Shown here piece after piece: positions 7,358 to 13,175 of a stretch of 16,358 bases of DNA (positions are counted from its first letter, which is position 1; each line of letters starts with the position of its first letter). Under the pieces are notes generated by a model. That model made no database searches. It was not told the origin of the DNA and was given only the letters and a program-made list of their open reading frames with translations. The stretch lies in contig JAEDOC010000035.1 of assembly GCA_016302185.1 (NCBI GenBank), positions 1 through 16,358 on the forward strand, read 5' to 3'. The translations under genes and the position numbers were made by a program. This DNA is from Clostridium sp. Lineage in GTDB: Bacteria > Bacillota > Clostridia > Lachnospirales > Lachnospiraceae.

Positions 7358-7748
7358 TGTTCCGATCTCCATTCTTCCGGCGCCAATCCGACTGTTTCCG
7401 CTTCAGCTGACGTAACCGCTTTCTTTTTTTCATTGTATGATATTTTTCTGCTTTTTTCAATACCCGCTGTAAAATTCGACTGACTGTCCACTGATACAAA
7501 AGCATCCCCAGAAACACACCGCCCACCGCATAACAGCGCAAAACTCCGTCGTTCTGGTAAAACAGCAGCAAAAAGGTGGATACACCGGAAAACAGCCAGT
7601 AGAGCAGATCCTCGAGGCCTGTCCAAAGCATCCCGTGGGGAAACAGGACCCGCCAGATTCGGAAAATATCGTACAGCGCCATCAGGCCGGCTCCCAGAGC
7701 CAGACTTGTTCCGGCCAACACCGCCTCCGCATAGATGATCTTACTCAT
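7290..7748 (-). CDS. yabQ: Spore cortex/coat membrane protein YabQ
   Basis: YabQ is a sigma-E-dependent membrane protein needed for the spore cortex in Bacillus. 152 aa. Hydrophobic segments near 7-27, 47-64 and 69-88 are followed by a long, very basic cytoplasmic tail (about 98-152). The YDIFRIWR segment at 26-33, after the first membrane helix, is typical of the family. The ATG at 7748 has GGAG nine bases upstream. It sits directly after yabP (17-base gap), and its last 68 or more bases are shared with the start of divIC, so the composition of the tail is constrained by two reading frames. Identification rests on topology, size and synteny more than on catalytic motifs. Confidence 0.85.
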   Translation of the reverse strand: MSKIIYAEAVLAGTSLALGAGLMALYDIFRIWRVLFPHGMLWTGLEDLLYWLFSGVSTFLLLFYQNDGVLRCYAVGGVFLGMLLYQWTVSRILQRVLKKAEKYHTMKKRKRLRQLKRKQSDWRRKNGDRNNDGKETENGERKGKTKEKRKSE

Positions 7749-7765
7749 ATTCTCATGCTCCGCTT

Positions 7766-8050
7766 CTATTTAAACAGCCGCTTCAACAGAGACTCTCCCG
7801 ACTTGCGAAAGCTGTCGTTGGAGGAATAAATAAAGCTGTCAAAAGATCCGTCAATATCCACCTCTCCTTTTTCCAGGGTCAGGCGGCTGACATGGAGATT
7901 CTTTCCTTTCAATGTCAGAAGTCCCATATCCGTATCCAGTATAATCTGATTTTCATCAAAGGACACTACATCCGAGATTCCGGTAATACACCCCCGTTCC
8001 CGGTTGGACAACTCCACCTTATGGGGACGGCGGTTTAACTTTTCTTCCAT
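7766..8050 (-). CDS. yabP: Sporulation protein YabP
   Basis: YabP-family protein made in the mother cell during sporulation, needed with YabQ for normal spore envelope assembly; its biochemical role is not known to me. 94 aa from the chosen start. The family signature is clear: HKVELSNRERGCITGI near the N-terminus, then an alternating beta pattern with FDENQIILDTDMGLLTLKG and LHVSRLTLEKGEVDIDG. The frame opens at an ATG at 8068, but GGGAGG then lies inside the coding region and points to the ATG at 8050 seven bases on, so that start is used. It lies between yabO (63-base gap) and yabQ (17-base gap). A possible sigma-E promoter overlaps the end of yabO. Confidence 0.93.
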   Translation of the reverse strand: MEEKLNRRPHKVELSNRERGCITGISDVVSFDENQIILDTDMGLLTLKGKNLHVSRLTLEKGEVDIDGSFDSFIYSSNDSFRKSGESLLKRLFK

Positions 8051-8096
8051 AAAAAAACCTCCCAACATATCTAACTACTGTTAAATATATTAAGAG

Positions 8097-8124
8097 GTTA
8101 AATGGTTTATGAATTACAAATATC
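8097..8124 (-). promoter_or_regulatory. Possible sigma-E promoter for yabP-yabQ
   Basis: Minus strand GATATT (8124-8119), 14 bases, CATTTAAC (8104-8097). This resembles the sigma-E pattern (-35 ATATT core, -10 CATACAnT), but the -10 is only a partial match. Bacillus yabP is mother-cell expressed, which is why I looked here. Confidence 0.3.
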
Positions 8125-8353
8125 GGTAAAGGTCCTTCGCGTCATCCTTCTTCACGGTTTCCGTCACATCAAGTACTTCCACCTTCACAGACTTCATACC
8201 AAACTGAATCTCAATGATATCTCCGGCTTTCACTGCCAGAGATGCCTTGGCCGGCTTCTCATTGACCAGAACCCGCCCGGCATCACAAGCCTCATTGGCC
8301 ACGGTTCTTCTCTTAATCAGACGCGAAACCTTTAAAAATTTATCTAATCTCAT
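8114..8353 (-). CDS. yabO: S4-domain RNA-binding protein RqcP/YabO (Hsp15 family)
   Basis: Small S4-domain protein; in Bacillus RqcP (YabO) binds 50S subunits carrying stalled peptidyl-tRNA and works with RqcH to add alanine tails in ribosome-associated quality control. 79 aa, the usual length. The S4 fold is plain: MRLDKFLKVSRLIKRRTVANEACDAGRV followed by LVNEKPAK and VKAGDIIEI. The ATG at 8353 is three bases after the HU stop, and the nearest purine-rich site (AAAGGA) is too far upstream, so translation probably depends on coupling to HU. It is placed between HU and yabP as in many Clostridia. Confidence 0.94.
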   Translation of the reverse strand: MRLDKFLKVSRLIKRRTVANEACDAGRVLVNEKPAKASLAVKAGDIIEIQFGMKSVKVEVLDVTETVKKDDAKDLYRYL

Positions 8354-8356
8354 TGA

Positions 8357-8632
8357 TTATGCGTTTACCATATCCTTTAATGCTTTACCAGCTTTGAACT
8401 TCGGAGTCTTGGAAGCTGCGATCGGCATGGTCTCACCGGTCTTCGGGTTTCTTCCCTCTCTTGCTGCTCTCTCAGCAACCTCAAAAGTACCAAAACCAAC
8501 TAACTGAATCTTTCCGCCTTTTACTAATTCTTCAGAAACAGCGTCTGTGAAAGCCTTGATTGCCTTCTCCGCGTCTTTCTTGGAAAGCTCGGCCTTCTCT
8601 GCTACGACTGCGATTAATTCTGTCTTATTCAT
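8357..8632 (-). CDS. hup: DNA-binding protein HU
   Basis: Histone-like dimeric protein that bends and compacts DNA. 91 aa, full length, no insertion. The helical half (MNKTELIAVVAEKAELSKKD and onward) is followed by the GFGTFEV strand turn and the DNA-binding arm RNPKTGETM, with PKFKAGKALKDMV closing the protein. The start has AGGAGG eight bases upstream and a strong promoter ahead of it. Codon choice looks biased in the manner of highly expressed genes. It heads the HU-yabO-yabP-yabQ-divIC run; Bacillus lacks an HU gene at this point, but Clostridia commonly have one. Confidence 0.97.
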   Translation of the reverse strand: MNKTELIAVVAEKAELSKKDAEKAIKAFTDAVSEELVKGGKIQLVGFGTFEVAERAAREGRNPKTGETMPIAASKTPKFKAGKALKDMVNA

Positions 8633-8706
8633 TACGATATTCCTCCTAAATATTTCTCACTAGAATTCCTAAATGTCACGCCATACGCATATGGCTACTC
8701 TTTACA

Positions 8707-8735
8707 TTTATAAACACTAATCCTTGATTTGTCAA
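8707..8735 (-). promoter_or_regulatory. Strong sigma-A promoter of HU-yabO
   Basis: Minus strand TTGACA (8735-8730), a 17-base spacer, TATAAA (8712-8707). The -35 overlaps the mazG stop codon. The roughly 70-base leader includes a 6-bp hairpin (GCCATA/TATGGC, 8680-8695) of unknown significance. Confidence 0.75.
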
Positions 8736-9145
8736 GATTTTTCGCTCTTTTCCTGGGATTTTATGCGCTTCCATAACGCCAGCCCTTCTTCGGCCGATTC
8801 CACCTTCACATCACCAAACACATTGGGGTGCCGGCGCACCATTTTCGCACTGATCTGATGCACCACATCATCGATGGAAAAGCAGCCATTTTCCTCGGCG
8901 ATACGGCTGTGGCTCATCACCTGAAAGAGCAGATCACCCAGCTCCTCACAGAGATTCTCCATATCCTGTTTTTCTATCGCTTCGATTACTTCACCGGCTT
9001 CTTCCTTCAGGCAGGGAATCAGGGATTCGTGGGTCTGCTTTCTGTCCCAGGGACAACCTTCCTCCGATCGCAGAATCCGCATAATGGATTTTAAATCCTC
9101 AAAGGTATACTGTTCTTTTTCTTTTAATCTCTCTTTTTCAGTCAT
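8732..9145 (-). CDS. mazG: MazG-family nucleotide pyrophosphohydrolase (single domain)
   Basis: Hydrolyses (d)NTPs to NMP plus pyrophosphate, a house-cleaning function that limits use of aberrant nucleotides. 137 aa. CPWDRKQTHESL (31-42) opens the catalytic fold; metal ligands are in KEEAGE (E48, E49, E52) and EELGD (E68, D71); the RRHPNVFGD motif is at 104-112. Only one MazG domain is present: the E. coli protein has two, and Bacillus YabN at this locus is fused to a tetrapyrrole-methylase domain that is missing here. The ATG at 9145 is preceded by an AAGGGCGAG-type ribosome site. It sits between spoVT and HU with its own extended -10 promoter. Confidence 0.93.
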   Translation of the reverse strand: MTEKERLKEKEQYTFEDLKSIMRILRSEEGCPWDRKQTHESLIPCLKEEAGEVIEAIEKQDMENLCEELGDLLFQVMSHSRIAEENGCFSIDDVVHQISAKMVRRHPNVFGDVKVESAEEGLALWKRIKSQEKSEKS

Positions 9146-9180
9146 TGTTCTTCTCGCCCTTTCCTACGGAATTTATCCTG

Positions 9181-9189
9181 AGTATACCA
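9181..9189 (-). promoter_or_regulatory. Extended -10 promoter of mazG
   Basis: Minus strand TGGTATACT (9189-9181), an extended -10; only a T-rich stretch occupies the -35 position. It lies just after the spoVT terminator and about 36 bases before the mazG ATG. Confidence 0.45.
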
Positions 9190-9202
9190 CAGCCATCCGC
9201 AG

Positions 9203-9233
9203 AAAAAAAGACACCACAGCAGGCTGCAGTGCC
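9203..9233 (-). terminator. Intrinsic terminator of spoVT
   Basis: Minus strand GGCACTGCAGC (9233-9223) pairs through 11 positions, including G-U pairs, with GCTGTGGTGTC (9220-9210) around a 2-base gap, and is followed by seven T (9209-9203). It begins 28 bases after the spoVT stop codon. Confidence 0.8.
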
Positions 9234-9261
9234 TTTTACCGGTTTTTCTGTTCTTTTCCTC

Positions 9262-9810
9262 TCACACTTCCATCTGCCGTCCCAGAAAGCCGGCTGCCGT
9301 AGATGCCAGCTTCAGCTCTGTCTCGCCGAATTTTGCCCGCGGTTCCCTGCTTAAGATGGCTACCGCCCCGATGGCATCCCCCTCACAGAGTATAGGTACC
9401 ACCACCTGTGCAGTAATTCCTTCCGGTTCCTCCGTCACCAGAGGAATAAAATTCTTGTCATCCCTTCCGGCCACCACCGTTATCCGCTCTCCAATCAGAT
9501 GTTCCAGCTGGCGGCTGACCGGCTTCTGCAGATAGTCCTTCTTCGGACCACCGGAAACCGCAATTACCTGATCCCGATCGGAGATCAGAACCATCATTCC
9601 GGTAGACTGTGCCATCGCCTCGGCATACTGGACAGCAAATGCTGCCAGCTCCACCATGGGAGAATATTTTTTTAATATAATCTCCCCTTCCCGATCGGTA
9701 AAAATTTCCAGAGGTGTACCTTCCCGAAGACGCAGAGTCCGGCGGATTTCCTTCGGAATCACAACCCTCCCCAAATCGTCGATTCTTCTCACGATTCCTG
9801 TAGCTTTCAT
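9262..9810 (-). CDS. spoVT: Stage V sporulation protein T, transcriptional regulator
   Basis: DNA-binding regulator that adjusts sigma-G-dependent gene expression in the forespore. 182 aa, about the length of Bacillus SpoVT. The N-terminal AbrB-type swapped-hairpin domain is almost canonical (MKATGIVRRIDDLGRVVIPK then EIRRTLRLREGTPLEIF). The C-terminal half (about 56-178) is a GAF-like sensory domain with IAVSGGPKKDYLQKPVS and VVPILCEGDAIGAVAI. The ATG at 9810 has GGAGG seven bases upstream, but that site lies in one arm of a 15-bp inverted repeat. It follows the diguanylate cyclase gene by 69 bases on the same strand and is closed by its own terminator. Confidence 0.97.
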   Translation of the reverse strand: MKATGIVRRIDDLGRVVIPKEIRRTLRLREGTPLEIFTDREGEIILKKYSPMVELAAFAVQYAEAMAQSTGMMVLISDRDQVIAVSGGPKKDYLQKPVSRQLEHLIGERITVVAGRDDKNFIPLVTEEPEGITAQVVVPILCEGDAIGAVAILSREPRAKFGETELKLASTAAGFLGRQMEV

Positions 9811-9813
9811 AAA

Positions 9814-9872
9814 AATTCCTCCATTTACTGTACTGTCCGTTACTGGAATTAGTATCTGTAAATGGAGGAATT
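9814..9872 (-). promoter_or_regulatory. 15-bp perfect inverted repeat enclosing the spoVT Shine-Dalgarno
   Basis: AATTCCTCCATTTAC (9814-9828) and GTAAATGGAGGAATT (9858-9872) are exact reverse complements separated by 29 bases. In minus-strand RNA the first arm starts seven bases after the cyclase stop codon; the second arm holds the spoVT ribosome site GGAGG (9822-9818) and runs into UUUUUAUG. Read-through RNA would therefore hide the spoVT ribosome site, and the structure may also act as a weak terminator for the cyclase transcript. Confidence 0.75.
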
Positions 9873-9878
9873 CTATCC
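9850..9878 (-). promoter_or_regulatory. Possible sigma-G-type promoter of spoVT
   Basis: Minus strand GGATA (9878-9874), a 17-base spacer, GATACTA (9856-9850), each one mismatch from the sigma-G consensus boxes. Transcription would start near 9843, inside the hairpin loop, giving RNA with an exposed spoVT ribosome site. Bacillus spoVT is sigma-G dependent. The match is weak. Confidence 0.3.
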
Positions 9879-9879
9879 T

Positions 9880-11124
9880 CTAAAACGTAAGTTTTTTCTC
9901 GTACTCCTGCTTATGACGTCGTTTCTGCAGATACATCACTGCATCCGCGCACTTCAAAAGCTCTGCCACAGTGGTTTCCTTCTCTTCTCCATGGACTTCG
10001 ATAATTCCATAACTGAAACCGGATGGATATTTGTCCCTGTTCCCATCCATAAAATCTGTCAAAACCTGTTCCATCTTTCGAGCGGCTGTTTTCTCCGGAC
10101 ATTCCCGAAAAACTGCACAGAACTCATCTCCGCCAATTCGTGCAAAGATATCATCCTCCCGGATCCGGTTCTTTACCGCAGCAACAAAAGCCTTGATATA
10201 CTCATCGCCCTCCGCGTGGCCAAATCTGTCATTAATATATTTCAGGTGGTCCAGGTCAAAATAACAAAGGGAAAAAGAAGTTCTTTTCTTCAGGAGACGT
10301 TCCATCTGCTCCCGAAAATAAAAACGGTTTCCGATTTTGGTCAGAGAATCCGTATACGCCCGATCCGTCAGCTTCTCTGTCTCCTGTTTTTCTTCCGTAA
10401 TATCACGGACAATATGCGCATAGGCCTTTCTCCCCTGCCACTCAATGGACGCAGTCATGATACGGTAAATTCTTCCGCCTGCGCCTTCTGCCTCCCACAT
10501 TTTCTCCGACAGGTCATCTCTGGCAAGGATCAGCATCTCCACCTCATCCGAGGTCTTCGGAAATCCTTCTGTGCTCCCCGACGATTCTTTCTCCGCCTGA
10601 CAGTTCCCGTACATAATCTCCTTTGTTTCCGCATCGATGACCAGAATCCGCTCATTACTTTTCTGCATCATCTCCAGCAACAGCTCATGATAACCCTCCA
10701 TTACCTCGGCCCGACGCTTTTCCTTCTCTGCCTCTTCCTTCAGAAGCTTCTCCCGCTCACACAGCTGCTTCGTCATGGTATTGAAAGCCTCGGAAAATTC
10801 CCCAAGGTAGGATACCTGCTGAGAATAGTCACCGGCGGCAACCTGCTTTGCCTGCCAGGTCAGATGATTCAGATTCGCATGGAGGTTCTTCAAATTCTCA
10901 CACAGGAAATTATCCCGTCCCGGATAAAAACCGGACAGATTGCCGATGGAAAGATCAGCTGAGTATTCCTTCATCTCGCGCACAGCTCTGTCCAGATACG
11001 CAAGCCCCATTCCCAGCTTCCGAAACGGCTCTTCCAGCATCTCCATATTCAGCTCTTTCGTCTTCTGATCATATAAAATACTCCGCAGATACTCGAATAA
11101 CAATTCGCAGTTTTTGTTCTCCAT
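9880..11124 (-). CDS. Soluble HAMP-like/PAS/GGDEF diguanylate cyclase
   Basis: Predicted to make cyclic di-GMP from two GTP. 414 aa, no signal peptide or membrane helix. An N-terminal helical region (1-80) leads to a HAMP-like segment (about 88-121, with QAKQVAAGDYSQQV), a coiled stretch (122-155) and a PAS-like domain (about 157-245, ending ...HIVRDITEEK). The C-terminal GGDEF domain (about 252-410) has FDLDHLKYIND (289-299, metal ligand D290), the intact active-site motif GGDEF (331-335) and RxxD (322-325) five residues before it, the usual product-inhibition site. It follows the V4R gene by 29 bases and is probably co-transcribed with it. The next gene downstream is spoVT. The PAS assignment is by pattern only. 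Confidence 0.9.
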   Translation of the reverse strand: MENKNCELLFEYLRSILYDQKTKELNMEMLEEPFRKLGMGLAYLDRAVREMKEYSADLSIGNLSGFYPGRDNFLCENLKNLHANLNHLTWQAKQVAAGDYSQQVSYLGEFSEAFNTMTKQLCEREKLLKEEAEKEKRRAEVMEGYHELLLEMMQKSNERILVIDAETKEIMYGNCQAEKESSGSTEGFPKTSDEVEMLILARDDLSEKMWEAEGAGGRIYRIMTASIEWQGRKAYAHIVRDITEEKQETEKLTDRAYTDSLTKIGNRFYFREQMERLLKKRTSFSLCYFDLDHLKYINDRFGHAEGDEYIKAFVAAVKNRIREDDIFARIGGDEFCAVFRECPEKTAARKMEQVLTDFMDGNRDKYPSGFSYGIIEVHGEEKETTVAELLKCADAVMYLQKRRHKQEYEKKLTF

Positions 11125-11153
11125 TCCCTTAAAATTCCTTCTCTATTTTCCGG

Positions 11154-11690
11154 CTATTCTCTCTTCACCTCTGCACAGAATCTGCACACACGGTCACCGG
11201 TCGCCCAGCAATCTACCTCCAGCGCCACATAAGGCTTCCCTGTATATGCAGATAATATACCTGCGATAAATCCCTCATCATAATTACAGACGGTTTCTCC
11301 CAGCAGCGGAAGTCCGGAACAGTCCGCATCCTCCGCCACGGTCAGAACAATCTTCCCATTCTCCATGTTTACCTGTTCCAGACGCAGCACACCGATCTTC
11401 ATCTCCGCCATGCGTGACTGAAGTTCTGCCATAAATTCGTTCATGGGAAGATCAAGATTCAGCATATTTCTTGCGAAATAACTGCCGGCCCGATACCCTG
11501 CCTTTCGGAATATGTCTATCTGCTCTTCCTTCCCAAAACGTTCATATAATTCTTCCCTGATCGAGTACTCCAGAAGGCGGTACACCGGAATCGGGATCAT
11601 GTCTCCCATGTTCTCCCGGCATTCTTTATTAAATTTCATATATTCATCAAAGGAAATCTTTGGAAGATTCTCCAAGAAAATATTTTTCAT
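11154..11690 (-). CDS. V4R-domain ligand-binding protein
   Basis: Stand-alone V4R (4-vinyl-reductase-type) domain protein, 178 aa. V4R domains bind small hydrophobic ligands or metals and act as sensors in regulators such as XylR/DmpR. The C-terminal signature is clear: GFIAGILSAYTGKPYVALEV followed by DCWATGDRVCRFCAEV. Five cysteines (C124, C135, C161, C169, C172) could form a zinc site. The N-terminal third is helical and was not recognised. Start: ATG at 11690 with a G-rich site about 12 bases upstream, or GTG at 11693 with nine-base spacing; the difference is one residue. It is the first gene of a two-gene unit with the diguanylate cyclase and probably feeds a ligand signal to it, which is inference from context. 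Confidence 0.8.
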   Translation of the reverse strand: MKNIFLENLPKISFDEYMKFNKECRENMGDMIPIPVYRLLEYSIREELYERFGKEEQIDIFRKAGYRAGSYFARNMLNLDLPMNEFMAELQSRMAEMKIGVLRLEQVNMENGKIVLTVAEDADCSGLPLLGETVCNYDEGFIAGILSAYTGKPYVALEVDCWATGDRVCRFCAEVKRE

Positions 11691-11738
11691 CACTGCACCG
11701 CGCCCCCTTTTGTTTTGGAACTACACAATATTAGTATC

Positions 11739-11767
11739 ATTATAACATCTGTCACAGCCATATTCAA
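11739..11767 (-). promoter_or_regulatory. Sigma-A promoter of the V4R-cyclase operon
   Basis: Minus strand TTGAAT (11767-11762), a 17-base spacer, TATAAT (11744-11739), about 50 bases before the V4R start. Near-consensus, so the operon is probably expressed vegetatively. Confidence 0.7.
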
Positions 11768-11805
11768 CTAAATCAGCGGAAGAATCCTTCGCCAAAAACT
11801 GCAAA

Positions 11806-11864
11806 TAAAATCCCCCCTGTCCAAGGGATAGCCTGTTTTGGACTATCTCACGAAGACAGGGGGG
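11806..11864 (-). terminator. Terminator of the chromate-transporter operon
   Basis: CCCCCCTGTC (11812-11821) pairs perfectly with GACAGGGGGG (11855-11864). A nested stem (GGGATAG/CTATCTC, 11825-11831 with 11843-11849) lies within the loop. On the minus strand the stem is followed by ATTTTATTT. It starts 23 bases after the last CHR gene. Confidence 0.7.
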
Positions 11865-11887
11865 CTATTTCCTCCTGAAACTCAATA

Positions 11888-12448
11888 TCAGAACCGGAAA
11901 ATCACTCCGATGACCGCAGAAATTACAATATAGAAAATCGGATGCTTCGGAAATTTCTTTAAGCCGATATAGATAGCAACCGCCAGCAGAATCGCTTTCC
12001 AGTGAAAGAGCTGAAGTATCCCTTCCGAAGCCATATCCAGATGAAGCAGCGCAATCTTCGCCACCCCCAGTCCGGCAGCGGCGATCAGGGCCGCCGATGC
12101 TGCCCGAAGACCATAGAGTGCATGCTGCACCAGCGGCGCGGTCTTAAACTTATCCAGCGCCTTGGATACAAGAATGATAATAATTACCGACGGAAGGACC
12201 AGAGAAAGCGGAGCAACCAGAGCTCCCACCAGGCCTTCCGTCTGATACCCCACATAGGTTGCCATATTTACGCCCATCGGTCCCGGCGTAGACTCCGAAA
12301 TCGCAATCATATTAGAGATATCATCATAGGTATACCAGCCGGTCTGTTCTGATATGGAATACAGAAACGGCAGTGTCGCCAGCCCGCCTCCGATGGAAAA
12401 CAGGCCGCAGCTGAAAAATCGAAGAAACATTTCTATTAAAATATGCAT
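11888..12448 (-). CDS. Chromate transporter-family (CHR) half protein, second of pair
   Basis: One half of a short-chain CHR transporter pair; the family is named for chromate efflux, but the native substrate in gut Clostridia is not established. 186 aa with about five or six hydrophobic segments. FSIGGG at 17-22 and SESTPGPMGVNMATYVGY at 51-68 are the hallmark CHR motifs. The ATG at 12448 has AGGAGG eight bases upstream. It follows its partner by 13 bases, and two different halves are expected to assemble as a heterodimer with opposite topology. It ends shortly before a strong terminator. Divergent LysR control is likely. Confidence 0.92.
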   Translation of the reverse strand: MHILIEMFLRFFSCGLFSIGGGLATLPFLYSISEQTGWYTYDDISNMIAISESTPGPMGVNMATYVGYQTEGLVGALVAPLSLVLPSVIIIILVSKALDKFKTAPLVQHALYGLRAASAALIAAAGLGVAKIALLHLDMASEGILQLFHWKAILLAVAIYIGLKKFPKHPIFYIVISAVIGVIFRF

Positions 12449-12461
12449 TAGCCGATCCTCC

Positions 12462-12995
12462 TTATTCCTTTCTTCCCTTCAGAATAATTCCCGCTGCCCC
12501 GGCCGCGATCACCAGAATGGCAGGAGAAAGATTCGTAAACAGAGACAGCGCCAGCACTATCAGAAACAGAACTACCGTTGTCTTGTCCACCAGCGCCTTT
12601 TTCGCCAGCTTTACCACTGCATTCAGAATCAGAATGCAGACACAGGCGCGGATTGCCGCAAACGCGCTCTTTACAAAGGTAAGCTCGATAAAATTGGAGA
12701 TAAACGCCGCAATAATGGTAATGATTACCAATGACGGCGCAATGACACCGAGGGTCGCGAAGATCGCTCCCGGAATTCCTTTCACTTTATATCCGATAAA
12801 AGTGGCGGTATTGATTGCGATAATTCCCGGGGTACACTGGCCGATGGCATAATAATCCATCAGCTCCTCCTCCGTGGCCCAGTGTTTATTATTTACAATC
12901 TCTTTTTCCAGCATCGGCAGCATGGCATAGCCGCCTCCGAAGGTAAAACCGCCGATTCTTGCAAATATTACAAACATTTCCAGCAGGTCTTTCAT
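12462..12995 (-). CDS. Chromate transporter-family (CHR) half protein, first of pair
   Basis: First gene of the short-chain CHR pair. 177 aa, membrane protein. TFGGG at 18-22 and GQCTPGIIAINTATFIGYK at 52-70 are the conserved CHR motifs, the second being more typical of the family than in its partner. The extreme C-terminus is a short basic tail. The ATG at 12995 has GGAGG four bases upstream. The gene is divergent from the LysR gene across a 180-base region containing an inverted repeat and two extended -10 elements. Substrate (chromate, sulfate or another anion) is undetermined. Confidence 0.92.
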   Translation of the reverse strand: MKDLLEMFVIFARIGGFTFGGGYAMLPMLEKEIVNNKHWATEEELMDYYAIGQCTPGIIAINTATFIGYKVKGIPGAIFATLGVIAPSLVIITIIAAFISNFIELTFVKSAFAAIRACVCILILNAVVKLAKKALVDKTTVVLFLIVLALSLFTNLSPAILVIAAGAAGIILKGRKE

Positions 12996-13043
12996 ATTTC
13001 CTCCTTCTTTTTGCCGTTTTTGGCATCTTTTTACTCACGGAGT

Positions 13044-13052
13044 ATCATAGCA
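13044..13052 (-). promoter_or_regulatory. Extended -10 promoter of the CHR operon
   Basis: Minus strand TGCTATGAT (13052-13044). There is no good -35 at normal spacing, consistent with activator dependence. The inverted repeat at 13085-13110 would lie about 45-75 bases upstream of the start point, a usual LysR activation position. Confidence 0.45.
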
Positions 13053-13084
13053 AAGTTCCATAGAAAAGAAAACTATCAAAAAAA

Positions 13085-13110
13085 TATAGGATCTATATTT
13101 TAATCCTATA
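13085..13110 (+). promoter_or_regulatory. Inverted repeat, probable LysR operator
   Basis: TATAGGAT (13085-13092) and ATCCTATA (13103-13110) form an 8-bp perfect inverted repeat around an AT-rich 10-base centre, lying between the two divergent promoters. LysR sites are typically interrupted palindromes of this kind, although the spacing is not the classical T-N11-A. Confidence 0.5.
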
Positions 13111-13136
13111 GTTATTCCCCATAATCCATATATTTA

Positions 13137-13145
13137 TGATATAAT
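13137..13145 (+). promoter_or_regulatory. Extended -10 promoter of the LysR gene
   Basis: TGATATAAT (13137-13145) is an extended -10 with a perfect TATAAT. No good -35 is seen. It predicts a leader of about 25 bases carrying AGGAGG at 13162-13167. Confidence 0.5.
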
Positions 13146-13175
13146 ATCGGCAGATCATCAGAGGAGGAACTGCTC

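Noticed and set aside
8680..8695. GCCATA/TATGGC hairpin in the HU leader
   Set aside because: Six base pairs, AT-rich; mentioned with the HU promoter but not strong enough for a regulatory call.
9862..10962. Plus-strand open frame of 366 codons
   Set aside because: Antisense shadow of the diguanylate cyclase gene; the sense strand has intact GGDEF motifs and a proper promoter, the plus strand has neither.
9850..11737. The 9-mer GATACTAAT occurs upstream of both spoVT and the V4R gene on the minus strand
   Set aside because: The two copies sit at different positions relative to their promoters and the match is AT-rich; chance is a sufficient explanation.
13012..13035. Short GCC/GGC inverted repeat in the leader of the CHR operon
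   Set aside because: Only 4-5 bp of stem; no T-run or clear function.
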